Origin: a virus
Length of the DNA stretch: 24,182 bases
Direction: 5' to 3' (one strand)
Virus record (IMG/VR): IMGVR_UViG_3300047352_000504
Location: 1-24,182 of that record
Shown here: positions 1-6,643 of the stretch, piece by piece
How positions within the stretch are numbered: the first letter of the stretch is position 1
How the letters are laid out: each line of letters opens with the position of its first letter
The notes under the pieces: generated by a model
Seen by the model: the letters and a program-made list of their open reading frames with translations, nothing else
Told to the model about the DNA's origin: nothing
Databases searched by the model: none
Made by a program: the position numbers and the translations under genes

Positions 1-1608
1 GGACTGCAAGGCACCATTGCTCGTGTATTCGGTGGCGGTCGTGTAGTCGATAACGAGATTGACACCGCAGAAGCAGCACTTCAGCAACATCTCTCTTCCG
101 GTAGAGCTGAAGATGCTCGCCTTGGTCGGGTGACAGTGCGTAATGACCGTGATCAGTTCGATCCTGAGGTGCGTGCTTACAACGACTTCCGTGCAGAAGC
201 CGAATCACAGCGCATTGCACGTGATCAGTTCACTGCAGGCGGTATGGGCTCTACTGCAGACGATGCTATTGGCCGTATTGCTGAGATCCGCAGTCTCGGT
301 AAGGTTGGTGAGACAGCTCAAGTAATTAGAACCGGTAACAACGAAATCTTAGGTGATGCAGTACGTAGAAATGATGGAATTTACATTGATCCTCGCTCTG
401 GGATGCCTATTGCTGTCCAAGAGGACGCATTGCAGCCAGCATTGCAAGGTGGCAACAGTCCCAGTACGGCAAATCAACTAAATGCCCCACAATCAGGTCG
501 TCAGTGGGTTTCAGAGACCCGTCCTGACTACAGAGAAGGTGGCAGAACGTTTGGTGACTACCCACAAGTAGATACAACGCTTGAAGCAACCACTTTTGCC
601 AACCGTGCCAACGATTATCTCAAAGGTGAGCTGCTTGTTCAGCCTCCTCGCACTATTGCCGAGTTTGAAGGTGCTGTAGACCAAATTCTGGCTACTGCAA
701 CAGAGCGTGGCGAAACAATGTACGACTTTGACCCTGAAACGGGTAAAAACGTCGCAACATCTACTCCCGGCACTGGTGCTGCACTTAACAAGCTGCGTTA
801 CAACGAATCTGGGATGGAAAGGATGGCAAATGCGCTATTCCAGCTCGATGCTGCTCAAAGATCCAGTGTTAACCAGAATCAGAAGGCAACATTTGCCAAT
901 CGCACAGGTGGACCTACTCAAGACGTTGTTTTCGGCGCTGCTGAAGCAATTAACCCCAATGAAGGTGCTGCTCGTGTTGCTCAACAAAGTAAAGGCACCA
1001 GTATTCGCATTGGAACCGAACGTGATAAGCGTGGTCGCCCCAAAGCTGTTAATCAAGACGTCAGAACCGCTATTCAGGGCCTCCCTGGCGGTCCCAGCGT
1101 AAGTAAGCCTTATATCGGTGCAGTTGCAGGTGAAGAGAAGCCTGTAGGCCGTCAGGTGTTCAAGGGACGCTCTCCAATGGAACAACGTGAGCGTCGGATG
1201 GCTCAACTGAAGACAAACGCTGCAAAACGCCGCAGAGAAGGTAAACCAATGACTCGCCAAGAGCAAGCTGATGCAATTGGCAAGCTCAGGCTCCAACAGG
1301 TGCAAAACGTTGTTGCACAAGCCCGTGCTGATCAAGGTGCTGCTGCACAACGTGAAAAAGCGAAGTCAGTCACTGATCGTGGTCGTTTAACAGCTACTCC
1401 TCCTGGTAGGCCTCCTGGTGAGCCCGGACCAATGAGGCAGCCTGAACCTGCACGTACTCCAACCGGTCCAACGACTACAGGAGATAGTTATTATGCAGAT
1501 AGGTCACGTGAGCAAATTGAACGCCGTCGTGGTACTCAAGTTGCCGAAGACCAACAAGTAATTAAGAAGCTTGCTGAAGTTGTTGCTCGTAGGAGGGCTT
1601 TAGGATGA
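1..1608 (+). CDS. Unknown putative virion protein, 5' end outside the window
   Basis: The reading frame is open from base 1, so the gene begins upstream; 535 codons are visible. An in-frame GTG at 130 is an internal codon, not a convincing start. The protein is hydrophilic, rich in Ala, Gly, Arg and Gln. A basic stretch near visible residues 390-470 is followed by a Pro-rich linker and a final basic helix ending KKLAEVVARRRALG. No catalytic motif or known domain is recognised. The stop overlaps the next start (ATGA at 1605-1608), implying translational coupling. A structural or internal head role is inferred only from its place at the head of a block of virion-like genes. The end of its last helix resembles the start of the next protein. 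Confidence 0.75.
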   Translation, partial: GLQGTIARVFGGGRVVDNEIDTAEAALQQHLSSGRAEDARLGRVTVRNDRDQFDPEVRAYNDFRAEAESQRIARDQFTAGGMGSTADDAIGRIAEIRSLGKVGETAQVIRTGNNEILGDAVRRNDGIYIDPRSGMPIAVQEDALQPALQGGNSPSTANQLNAPQSGRQWVSETRPDYREGGRTFGDYPQVDTTLEATTFANRANDYLKGELLVQPPRTIAEFEGAVDQILATATERGETMYDFDPETGKNVATSTPGTGAALNKLRYNESGMERMANALFQLDAAQRSSVNQNQKATFANRTGGPTQDVVFGAAEAINPNEGAARVAQQSKGTSIRIGTERDKRGRPKAVNQDVRTAIQGLPGGPSVSKPYIGAVAGEEKPVGRQVFKGRSPMEQRERRMAQLKTNAAKRRREGKPMTRQEQADAIGKLRLQQVQNVVAQARADQGAAAQREKAKSVTDRGRLTATPPGRPPGEPGPMRQPEPARTPTGPTTTGDSYYADRSREQIERRRGTQVAEDQQVIKKLAEVVARRRALG

Positions 1609-1913
1609 GATCACCTAGTGATATGAAAATTGCAGAGGTTGTTGCTGGTAGAAAGGCACAAGCTCTAAAAGAAACGCCTGGTGCTATTTCTGTCCGTAAC
1701 TCTACGGCTGAAGTACGTCCTACCCACAACCTTGATTCTGTTGGCACTTCACAGCGATATGCAGGCGATGAAGGATCATTCGCACTGTCTCTTCAGAACA
1801 GTCCAGAGGAAGCTGAGCGTGTAGACAAATGGATGACCGCCTTTGAAGGTTTTGCACCTTGGAAGAAAGATACTCCTTACGATAAAGATACAATGGGTGG
1901 AGGAATCGCGTAA
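1605..1913 (+). CDS. Small unknown protein, 102 aa
   Basis: The start is well supported: ATG at 1605 follows a strong ribosome binding site AGGAGG (1591-1596) at 8 nt and overlaps the preceding stop. The protein is hydrophilic, without signal peptide or membrane segment. Residues 7-18 (MKIAEVVAGRKA) resemble the final helix of the upstream protein (KKLAEVVARRRA), as if a short helical module had been duplicated across the junction. The C-terminal half (EEAERVDKWMTAFEGFAPW) is likely helical. The next gene follows after 5 nt. No family is recognised; a minor virion component is an inference from context. Confidence 0.72.
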   Translation: MRSPSDMKIAEVVAGRKAQALKETPGAISVRNSTAEVRPTHNLDSVGTSQRYAGDEGSFALSLQNSPEEAERVDKWMTAFEGFAPWKKDTPYDKDTMGGGIA

Positions 1914-1918
1914 TTAAA

Positions 1919-2518
1919 ATGGTCGCCGCAGCTGCTATACCCCTTACCGCTAAAGCCCTCGCTTATGCCAAAGGGTTGCTTGGATTAAAGACAGCCGGAA
2001 TGGCTGCAGCAGGTGCTGCCGCTAGAGGTGTTGCTGCTCGTGGTGTTATGGGCAAAGGAGCACGTGCGGCTGGCTCACGGCTTATGGAAGCAGCCGGAAC
2101 TAACACTACAGAGCGTCTAATGACGTTTGCCCCAGATGTCGTGTTTGGCGGTATGACAGCTCTTAATACTCCAGGGGATCTTGGAGATAAACTAATTGCA
2201 GGTGGATCAGATATGATCCTTGGTGGATTGGGCGGTGTTGGCCTCACGGGAGCAATTGGGCCTAAACGTTTAGGACAATACCGAGCTTTTGTTGACTTTG
2301 CAGGCTCTACAGCAGGTGGATACGGAGGTATGGCAGTTGGTGATCAGCTGATGCGTGCAAAAGACTCAATGATGGGTGGTGCAGGACAAACACCTTACGA
2401 ACGACTAGCTGAAGAAGATAGACGTGCACTAGAGCAGAACCTGCTTGCTCAATACGGCATTGGTGGATACAACCTCAATCAATACGATCCCTTCCTTGCA
2501 AGTAATGGTCTGGGCTAA
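1919..2518 (+). CDS. Gly/Ala-rich hydrophobic protein, 199 aa; candidate membrane-interacting or ejected virion protein
   Basis: The protein opens with a long Ala/Gly-rich apolar stretch (about residues 1-50) and has further glycine-rich apolar runs near 73-115 and 125-142, with many small-residue GxxxG-like spacings. This is typical of glycine-zipper packing or phage proteins that insert into membranes. There is no basic-plus-apolar signal peptide of classical form. The C-terminus (about 160-199) is polar and probably helical (YERLAEEDRRALEQNLLAQ). The stop shares a base with the next start (TAATG at 2516-2520). No family is recognised. A role as internal or pilot protein during DNA ejection is inferred from composition and neighbours. 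Confidence 0.72.
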   Translation: MVAAAAIPLTAKALAYAKGLLGLKTAGMAAAGAAARGVAARGVMGKGARAAGSRLMEAAGTNTTERLMTFAPDVVFGGMTALNTPGDLGDKLIAGGSDMILGGLGGVGLTGAIGPKRLGQYRAFVDFAGSTAGGYGGMAVGDQLMRAKDSMMGGAGQTPYERLAEEDRRALEQNLLAQYGIGGYNLNQYDPFLASNGLG

Positions 2519-3678
2519 TGTCAAGTCTCAACGATATTCTCAAAGACTTTATGAGTGCCGCTAAAGGCTCTTATGAGAAAGGATCAGAAGATTACAGACA
2601 GGCATTCTTTGAAGGACGTGAATCGCAAGGGCTAGATCCTACAGACGCTCCACGTATCTCACAGAACTTTGGTACTAACCCAACAGCTGTTGCTGCTCGG
2701 GATATGATGGGCATCAGTAACCCTGAATATCGCAAAGCCCGTGAACAGATGGGTATGGGTGTACCTAAGACTGTTGCAGGTAAAGCAGGGCATATGGTCG
2801 GTGCTATCGGTAACGATATCAGCAGAGATGCAAGTCGTGGTGTGTGGTGGCTGCTCAATGCACCGCAAGCCGTGTCTGACGTAGCTGGTGAGTACATCGT
2901 CAATAAAGCCAACCCTGATCTGTATAAGTCAGACAACACTGGCGTATCAGTAGGCAACAGTCGGCAAGCTGTAGCTGACGGTCTTGTTAATCAGCAAGGC
3001 AAGATGCGTGCTGGTGTTAGTAAGATCAAAGGTGAAGACGGTAAGAAATACTATGCAAAACGTCGGTATGAGCCAGGTGCTGTAGCTGCACTCGGCATCC
3101 CTGCCAGTATTGCAATCAACTCTGGTATGGGACTCACCAACTTCCTCGGTGGGACAGACGGATACACCGCTGCTGTGCCTAGTGATGACGATCTAACTAA
3201 AACTGCAAACCCTCTACTTGAAGTAGGTGCTAAATATGTACTTGGTAGAACAGGTAATCTATTACCGTGGGATGAGTTCAAGAAAGTACGCCCTGACGTA
3301 AGCAAGTCAGAGTATATGCAATACAAGGCATTTAAGTACAATAAGAATGTCGACCTTAATCCTTTTGATGATGGTCAAGCCAACCTCCCACTCGGTATTG
3401 CCAAGTTTAACGCTGACGGCATTCACGGTTCTGAAGTTCAGTTCCTCGGGAGAAGTCTTCCTGTTGCTACTACTATTATGCCTACAGCTAGCGCAATTGC
3501 TGGCACTGCATTAGGAGTACGTACAGGTCGTCCAATTCGTGACGGCATTATCGGCGGCCTTGCTGGTTTCACAGCTGGTCGTGTATCAGGAGAGCTAATT
3601 GAGCGTGAACGTCGCAACCGCAACGAACGTGCTCTGAATATGCCAGTAACAACCGCAATTGATCCAGAGACGGTATAG
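2518..3678 (+). CDS. Unknown virion-like protein with C-terminal glycine-zipper segment, 386 aa
   Basis: Residues 1-90 are polar and helical. Around 187-212 is an apolar stretch beginning AVAALGIPASIAI. Residues about 315-358 contain two apolar, glycine-rich stretches (TASAIAGTALGV and DGIIGGLAGFTAGRVSG) separated by a short basic turn, followed by a highly charged tail (ELIERERRNRNERAL). This looks like a membrane-inserting helical hairpin. The start overlaps the preceding stop, so translation is probably coupled. No enzyme motif is seen. With its neighbour at 1919 it could form a membrane-interacting pair of ejected or internal virion proteins; that is inference. Confidence 0.75.
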   Translation: MSSLNDILKDFMSAAKGSYEKGSEDYRQAFFEGRESQGLDPTDAPRISQNFGTNPTAVAARDMMGISNPEYRKAREQMGMGVPKTVAGKAGHMVGAIGNDISRDASRGVWWLLNAPQAVSDVAGEYIVNKANPDLYKSDNTGVSVGNSRQAVADGLVNQQGKMRAGVSKIKGEDGKKYYAKRRYEPGAVAALGIPASIAINSGMGLTNFLGGTDGYTAAVPSDDDLTKTANPLLEVGAKYVLGRTGNLLPWDEFKKVRPDVSKSEYMQYKAFKYNKNVDLNPFDDGQANLPLGIAKFNADGIHGSEVQFLGRSLPVATTIMPTASAIAGTALGVRTGRPIRDGIIGGLAGFTAGRVSGELIERERRNRNERALNMPVTTAIDPETV

Positions 3679-3680
3679 CT

Positions 3681-4133
3681 ATGAGTATTGCACCACGAAC
3701 AACCTCCTACTTCGGCGGGAGTATGGAATATGACAAGATCGGCGCTGCTCACGGCAACGCTCGCACACTGGGTGAGAAAGCTGAAATTATTGGGGATGCA
3801 CGAATAGATGCAGCCCAGAGTTTTGCCGATGCTCGTATTGATGCAGCTAAGAGAGGACTAGCTCAAGCCAACAGTCAAGCAGGTGGGATTGTACGTCAAG
3901 GATTTATGGATGCCGGTGTAAGTGCACTTTCAGGAGCAGTGAGCGGTGGAATGTTTAATAGTACTCCCCGCCCTGATATGAATACGCCTATTCCAGGTGT
4001 CAGTGATTCTGGATTCGGCGGAAGCGGTTCGCTAACCGGAGCCAGAGGAGATACATTTGGCAGCTTTGGTACATTTAATAATAACAACGACACCATTCAG
4101 TTTGGTGGCTACGGCTCTTCAGGTATCGCATAA
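3681..4133 (+). CDS. Small helical repeat protein with Gly-rich tail, 150 aa
   Basis: The start follows the previous stop by 2 nt. Residues 17-34 (from EYDKIGAAHGNARTLG) share a GAAHG motif and spacing with the next protein. Next comes a short 11-residue helical repeat, DARIDAA at 39-45 and again at 50-56, then an apolar patch (about 75-92) and a Gly/Asn/Ser-rich tail (110-150). The same order of modules occurs in the two following virion-like proteins. The short coiled-coil with a flexible glycine tail suggests a small trimeric or oligomeric virion component. An alternative start exists at 3723 (MEYDKIG). No family is recognised. Confidence 0.7.
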   Translation: MSIAPRTTSYFGGSMEYDKIGAAHGNARTLGEKAEIIGDARIDAAQSFADARIDAAKRGLAQANSQAGGIVRQGFMDAGVSALSGAVSGGMFNSTPRPDMNTPIPGVSDSGFGGSGSLTGARGDTFGSFGTFNNNNDTIQFGGYGSSGIA

Positions 4134-4786
4134 TGGCTATGCAATTTAAGGCTAAATCGCCTGACCAATATAACGTTCAAACCGGCAACTACGGTGCTGC
4201 CCACGGTATGACCGACTTGGGTGCAATCTTCGGTACGCTTCAATCTAAAGCACCTAAGTTTGACGCCATTGGCGGTAAGATTATTGAAAACAGAGGAGAT
4301 ATTAACGCTGCAAACATTACTGCAGACGCCTTTAGAGAGACTGCTGAAATTGAAGCTGATTCAATCACTGAAGCTGCAAAACTGCAAGCTAAAGGTCAGG
4401 GTAAAGTAGCTGATGCTCAAAACAAAGCAAGCACTATCGGCACTATCGGTAAAGTCGTAGGACTTGGCTTAGGTCTTGCCCTTAGTGACGAAAGCACTAA
4501 GAACACTATTCGTCGTATTGAATACGCTACGGAAACTCTGCGTGAACTGCGTCCAGTCTCGTTCTATTACAACGAAGAGTTCAGCACTAGCCCTGAGCGT
4601 ATGCATTACGGTTTCATTGCACAGGACTACAAGGATGTAATGCCTGACGCCACTTATTACGATGAGAGCATCGGCAAGATGTGCATTGATACAGGTGAGT
4701 TGATTGCTCTGCTTGTTCGTTCTATTCAAGAGCTTGAATCACGAGTTACTCGGATGGAAGCAAAAGAAGCTTTGATGAAAGTGTAA
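4133..4786 (+). CDS. Short virion protein with C-terminal S74 self-cleaving intramolecular chaperone
   Basis: Residues 1-50 carry the GAAHG motif shared with the upstream gene. Residues 55-100 are an Ala-rich helical stretch with roughly 11-residue periodicity, followed by a glycine-rich apolar stretch at 101-117. From residue 118 the protein matches the peptidase S74 / intramolecular chaperone family: SDESTK with Ser118 and Lys123 spaced +5 as in the endosialidase Ser-Lys dyad, then LRELRPVSFYYN, GFIAQDYKDVMPD and a final helix with IALLVRSIQELESRV. In this family the chaperone trimerises a fibre or spike and then cuts itself off at the Ala/Leu-Ser boundary. Cleavage before Ser118 would leave a 117-residue mature protein. 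Carrier this short is unusual; most are large spikes. Confidence 0.85.
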   Translation: MAMQFKAKSPDQYNVQTGNYGAAHGMTDLGAIFGTLQSKAPKFDAIGGKIIENRGDINAANITADAFRETAEIEADSITEAAKLQAKGQGKVADAQNKASTIGTIGKVVGLGLGLALSDESTKNTIRRIEYATETLRELRPVSFYYNEEFSTSPERMHYGFIAQDYKDVMPDATYYDESIGKMCIDTGELIALLVRSIQELESRVTRMEAKEALMKV

Positions 4787-4789
4787 AAT
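4784..4789 (+). promoter_or_regulatory. Candidate -10 element TAAAAT
   Basis: TAAAAT lies 24 nt before the ATG at 4814 and overlaps the stop codon of the preceding gene, which by itself supplies the first two bases. No -35 element is visible. It matches the TANAAT pattern found at similar distance before several other genes in the window. Confidence 0.35.
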
Positions 4790-4813
4790 AAGAGAAGACT
4801 ACGGTATAAGACT

Positions 4814-5545
4814 ATGGGCTGGGGATTAGTAGCAAATCTTGGATTGAAAGGCTTGCGTGCCGCATCTACGCTTCCTGGTGCAACAGCACTTACTGCAGCA
4901 AGTGTTGGCCTCCCTGTAATGATGGGAGCCGAAGATCGTAAATATGAGCTAGTACAGCAAGGTGAACGTGGAGGCAAGCATAGTCTCAGTTTGACTGATC
5001 GTCTTTTTAGTCCTCTTACAGGTATTAATGAGCAGAGTGTCGATGCTGCAAAGGTTGCATACCTCAATGATCAGCTTGGCCCACAGGCTGGTAAATACGG
5101 TCTGGAGGTAGGTAAAGATGGTAATTATTTCAATGCATCTGACACCCTTGCTGGTGCAAAGGTCAAAGTAGAAACCGCTGGTGAAGAGTACGCCTCAAAT
5201 AAGCGAAGAAAAGGTTCACAACAAGATGCTCACGATCTGTATATGTCACCTCAGATGGTTGAGGAGCGCAGAGTGCGTGATGAGCGTTGGAACCAAAGCC
5301 TTATACAGCAAGCAGAAAACAAACTAGAAGCAGAGAAGATCCGTCAAGAAGGCCGTGCAGAACAACGTGAGTTGCTTGCACAGCAAGGTATTCAAAACTC
5401 CGAAGACCGTAAGCTGACCCTGCAACTAGAGGGAATGCGCGACAAGCGTGCTTTTGACGAGCGTCGTAATAACTCTCAGATGGCTATGGTTGCTGCATTG
5501 ACCGCCAGTCTTGGAGACTTGGGCGATGCTTTTGTCAGCATTTAA
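4814..5545 (+). CDS. Unknown virion-like protein with C-terminal coiled coil, 243 aa
   Basis: The N-terminus (1-38) is apolar and Gly/Ala-rich (LGLKGLRAASTLPGATAL). Residues 40-130 are mixed and likely globular. Residues about 145-222 are a long, highly charged helix (EERRVRDERWN, ENKLEAEKIRQEGRAEQ, LLAQQGIQNSEDRKLTLQL), strongly coiled-coil-like with 11-residue spacing in places. The protein ends in a short apolar helix. This mirrors the helical and glycine-rich design of its neighbours. Its stop overlaps that of the opposite-strand hydrolase gene by 4 nt, so the two are convergent without a visible terminator. No family is recognised. Confidence 0.75.
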   Translation: MGWGLVANLGLKGLRAASTLPGATALTAASVGLPVMMGAEDRKYELVQQGERGGKHSLSLTDRLFSPLTGINEQSVDAAKVAYLNDQLGPQAGKYGLEVGKDGNYFNASDTLAGAKVKVETAGEEYASNKRRKGSQQDAHDLYMSPQMVEERRVRDERWNQSLIQQAENKLEAEKIRQEGRAEQRELLAQQGIQNSEDRKLTLQLEGMRDKRAFDERRNNSQMAMVAALTASLGDLGDAFVSI

Positions 5546-6570
5546 GTCTGCCAGCTGTAGTGGTAGAAGTTGCCTTTAGGATCAAGCATAGGATCTAGCT
5601 GCCCGTCTTTATTACCTTTACCAGAGCGGTTGTGCAGCATTGTCTGTCCTTTGAAGTCAGTGCGTCCGTCAAGAACGCCCAACGCTTTAAGGATTTCTTG
5701 CCGACCTTTGTCAGACTTAAGATCAGCAGTCAGAGCAGTGTCTGCAAAGTCTGTACCCTTAGTAAACGCTTCGTACTGATAAGTGCCCTTACCATCATTC
5801 TGATAAGCAACACTTTCAATAGTATTGGGGAAGTCTTTTGAAGTAACTCGGTTGAGAACAGAAGCTACGACACCATATCGATCTTTGCCAGGACCAGCTT
5901 CACCACTCACCACACGTGACAGTGTTGTCCAATCTTTATCCGTCAGGCTAGAGAGATCGTATTTTCCAGCTCCGGTAACAGTAGGGGTACCAGTGGTCCC
6001 AGTACCCCCGTCATCTTTACCACTATTGGAAGTGGAGTCAGAGCTGCCTGAGCCTCCATACTTTGACATATCAACGTAACCGGGTAGGCTGCTTGGATCA
6101 TCGATAGTGGTAGATATACCACCAGCCTTTTCAAGTTCGGCTCTAGCAGCTTCAAGTTTGGTACGTTCAGTTGCCAAACGGGTATTAGCCGCTTCCATTG
6201 CTTTATCTGTAATTGAGGAATCATACTTTTCGTTCATACCTTTTTTAAGTTGGTTACCAGTCAGATAACCTCCAAAACCTTTTGCACCTAAAGCCATCAA
6301 CATTCCAGCCATTCTTGGCTTTTTCTTTTGATCAGCTTCGTTCTTGATCTTGGTAACTTCGACTAAATTGTCACCACTAATTTTAGCAACGTCTGTTTTA
6401 GCCTTTGCACTAATTAGTGCCTTTTCTTTTTGTGTCCTAGCGTTAGATATAGTATTTGCAAGGCCTGCATAGTCAGGCGTAGTAGATACAGCAGCAGCAA
6501 AGTTCTTTCTAAAACTCTCACCAGCAGCAATTCCAGCAGTAATGTAACTAGCGGTATTGGTTTGTGCCAT
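5542..6570 (-). CDS. Cell-wall hydrolase, SleB-like catalytic domain, with virion-type N-terminal region
   Basis: The C-terminal domain (about 205-342) matches the SleB / Hydrolase_2 family of peptidoglycan lytic enzymes: WTTLSRVVSGEAGPGK then YGVVASVLNRVTSKDFPNTI. Glu224 corresponds to the catalytic Glu of the family's GEA motif, and the domain ends with FYHYSW. Residues 1-35 are apolar and Ala-rich, 38-80 form a helical stretch (NARTQKEKALISAKAKTDVAK), 86-103 are glycine-rich and apolar (RMAGMLMALGAKGFGGYL), 118-150 are helical, and 165-203 are a Ser/Gly/Thr linker. There is no classical signal peptide. The N-terminal order of helix and glycine-rich patch resembles neighbouring virion proteins, suggesting a particle-borne enzyme that opens peptidoglycan at entry. 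A lysis role is the alternative. It stands alone on the - strand. Confidence 0.87.
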   Translation of the reverse strand: MAQTNTASYITAGIAAGESFRKNFAAAVSTTPDYAGLANTISNARTQKEKALISAKAKTDVAKISGDNLVEVTKIKNEADQKKKPRMAGMLMALGAKGFGGYLTGNQLKKGMNEKYDSSITDKAMEAANTRLATERTKLEAARAELEKAGGISTTIDDPSSLPGYVDMSKYGGSGSSDSTSNSGKDDGGTGTTGTPTVTGAGKYDLSSLTDKDWTTLSRVVSGEAGPGKDRYGVVASVLNRVTSKDFPNTIESVAYQNDGKGTYQYEAFTKGTDFADTALTADLKSDKGRQEILKALGVLDGRTDFKGQTMLHNRSGKGNKDGQLDPMLDPKGNFYHYSWQT

Positions 6571-6593
6571 TTGGAAGCTTCCGTATCATTACT

Positions 6594-6599
6594 ATTGTA
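6594..6599 (-). promoter_or_regulatory. Candidate -10 element TACAAT for the hydrolase gene
   Basis: On the - strand TACAAT ends 23 nt before the hydrolase start codon. It is one arm of an inverted repeat (TATTGTA at 6593-6599, TACAATA at 6613-6619, 13 nt apart), so the divergent genes have mirror-image elements. No -35 consensus is seen. Confidence 0.45.
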
Positions 6600-6612
6600 A
6601 ATGCCTAGTAGA

Positions 6613-6618
6613 TACAAT
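6613..6618 (+). promoter_or_regulatory. Candidate -10 element TACAAT for the repeat protein
   Basis: TACAAT ends 25 nt before the ATG at 6644, with a ribosome binding site GGAGG (6623-6627) in between. It is the right arm of the dyad shared with the divergent hydrolase gene. An operator function for the dyad is the alternative reading. Confidence 0.45.
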
Positions 6619-6643
6619 ATACGGAGGGATCTTTTTTACAGCT

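Noticed and set aside
835-1350. Minus-strand open frame of 171 codons inside the first gene
   Set aside because: Composition is Ser/Leu/Cys-rich without domain features; it shadows the + strand gene.
6557-6643. 29-codon upstream extension of the repeat protein
   Set aside because: It crosses the divergent promoter region and the start of the hydrolase gene; the internal ATG at 6644 has GGAGG upstream.
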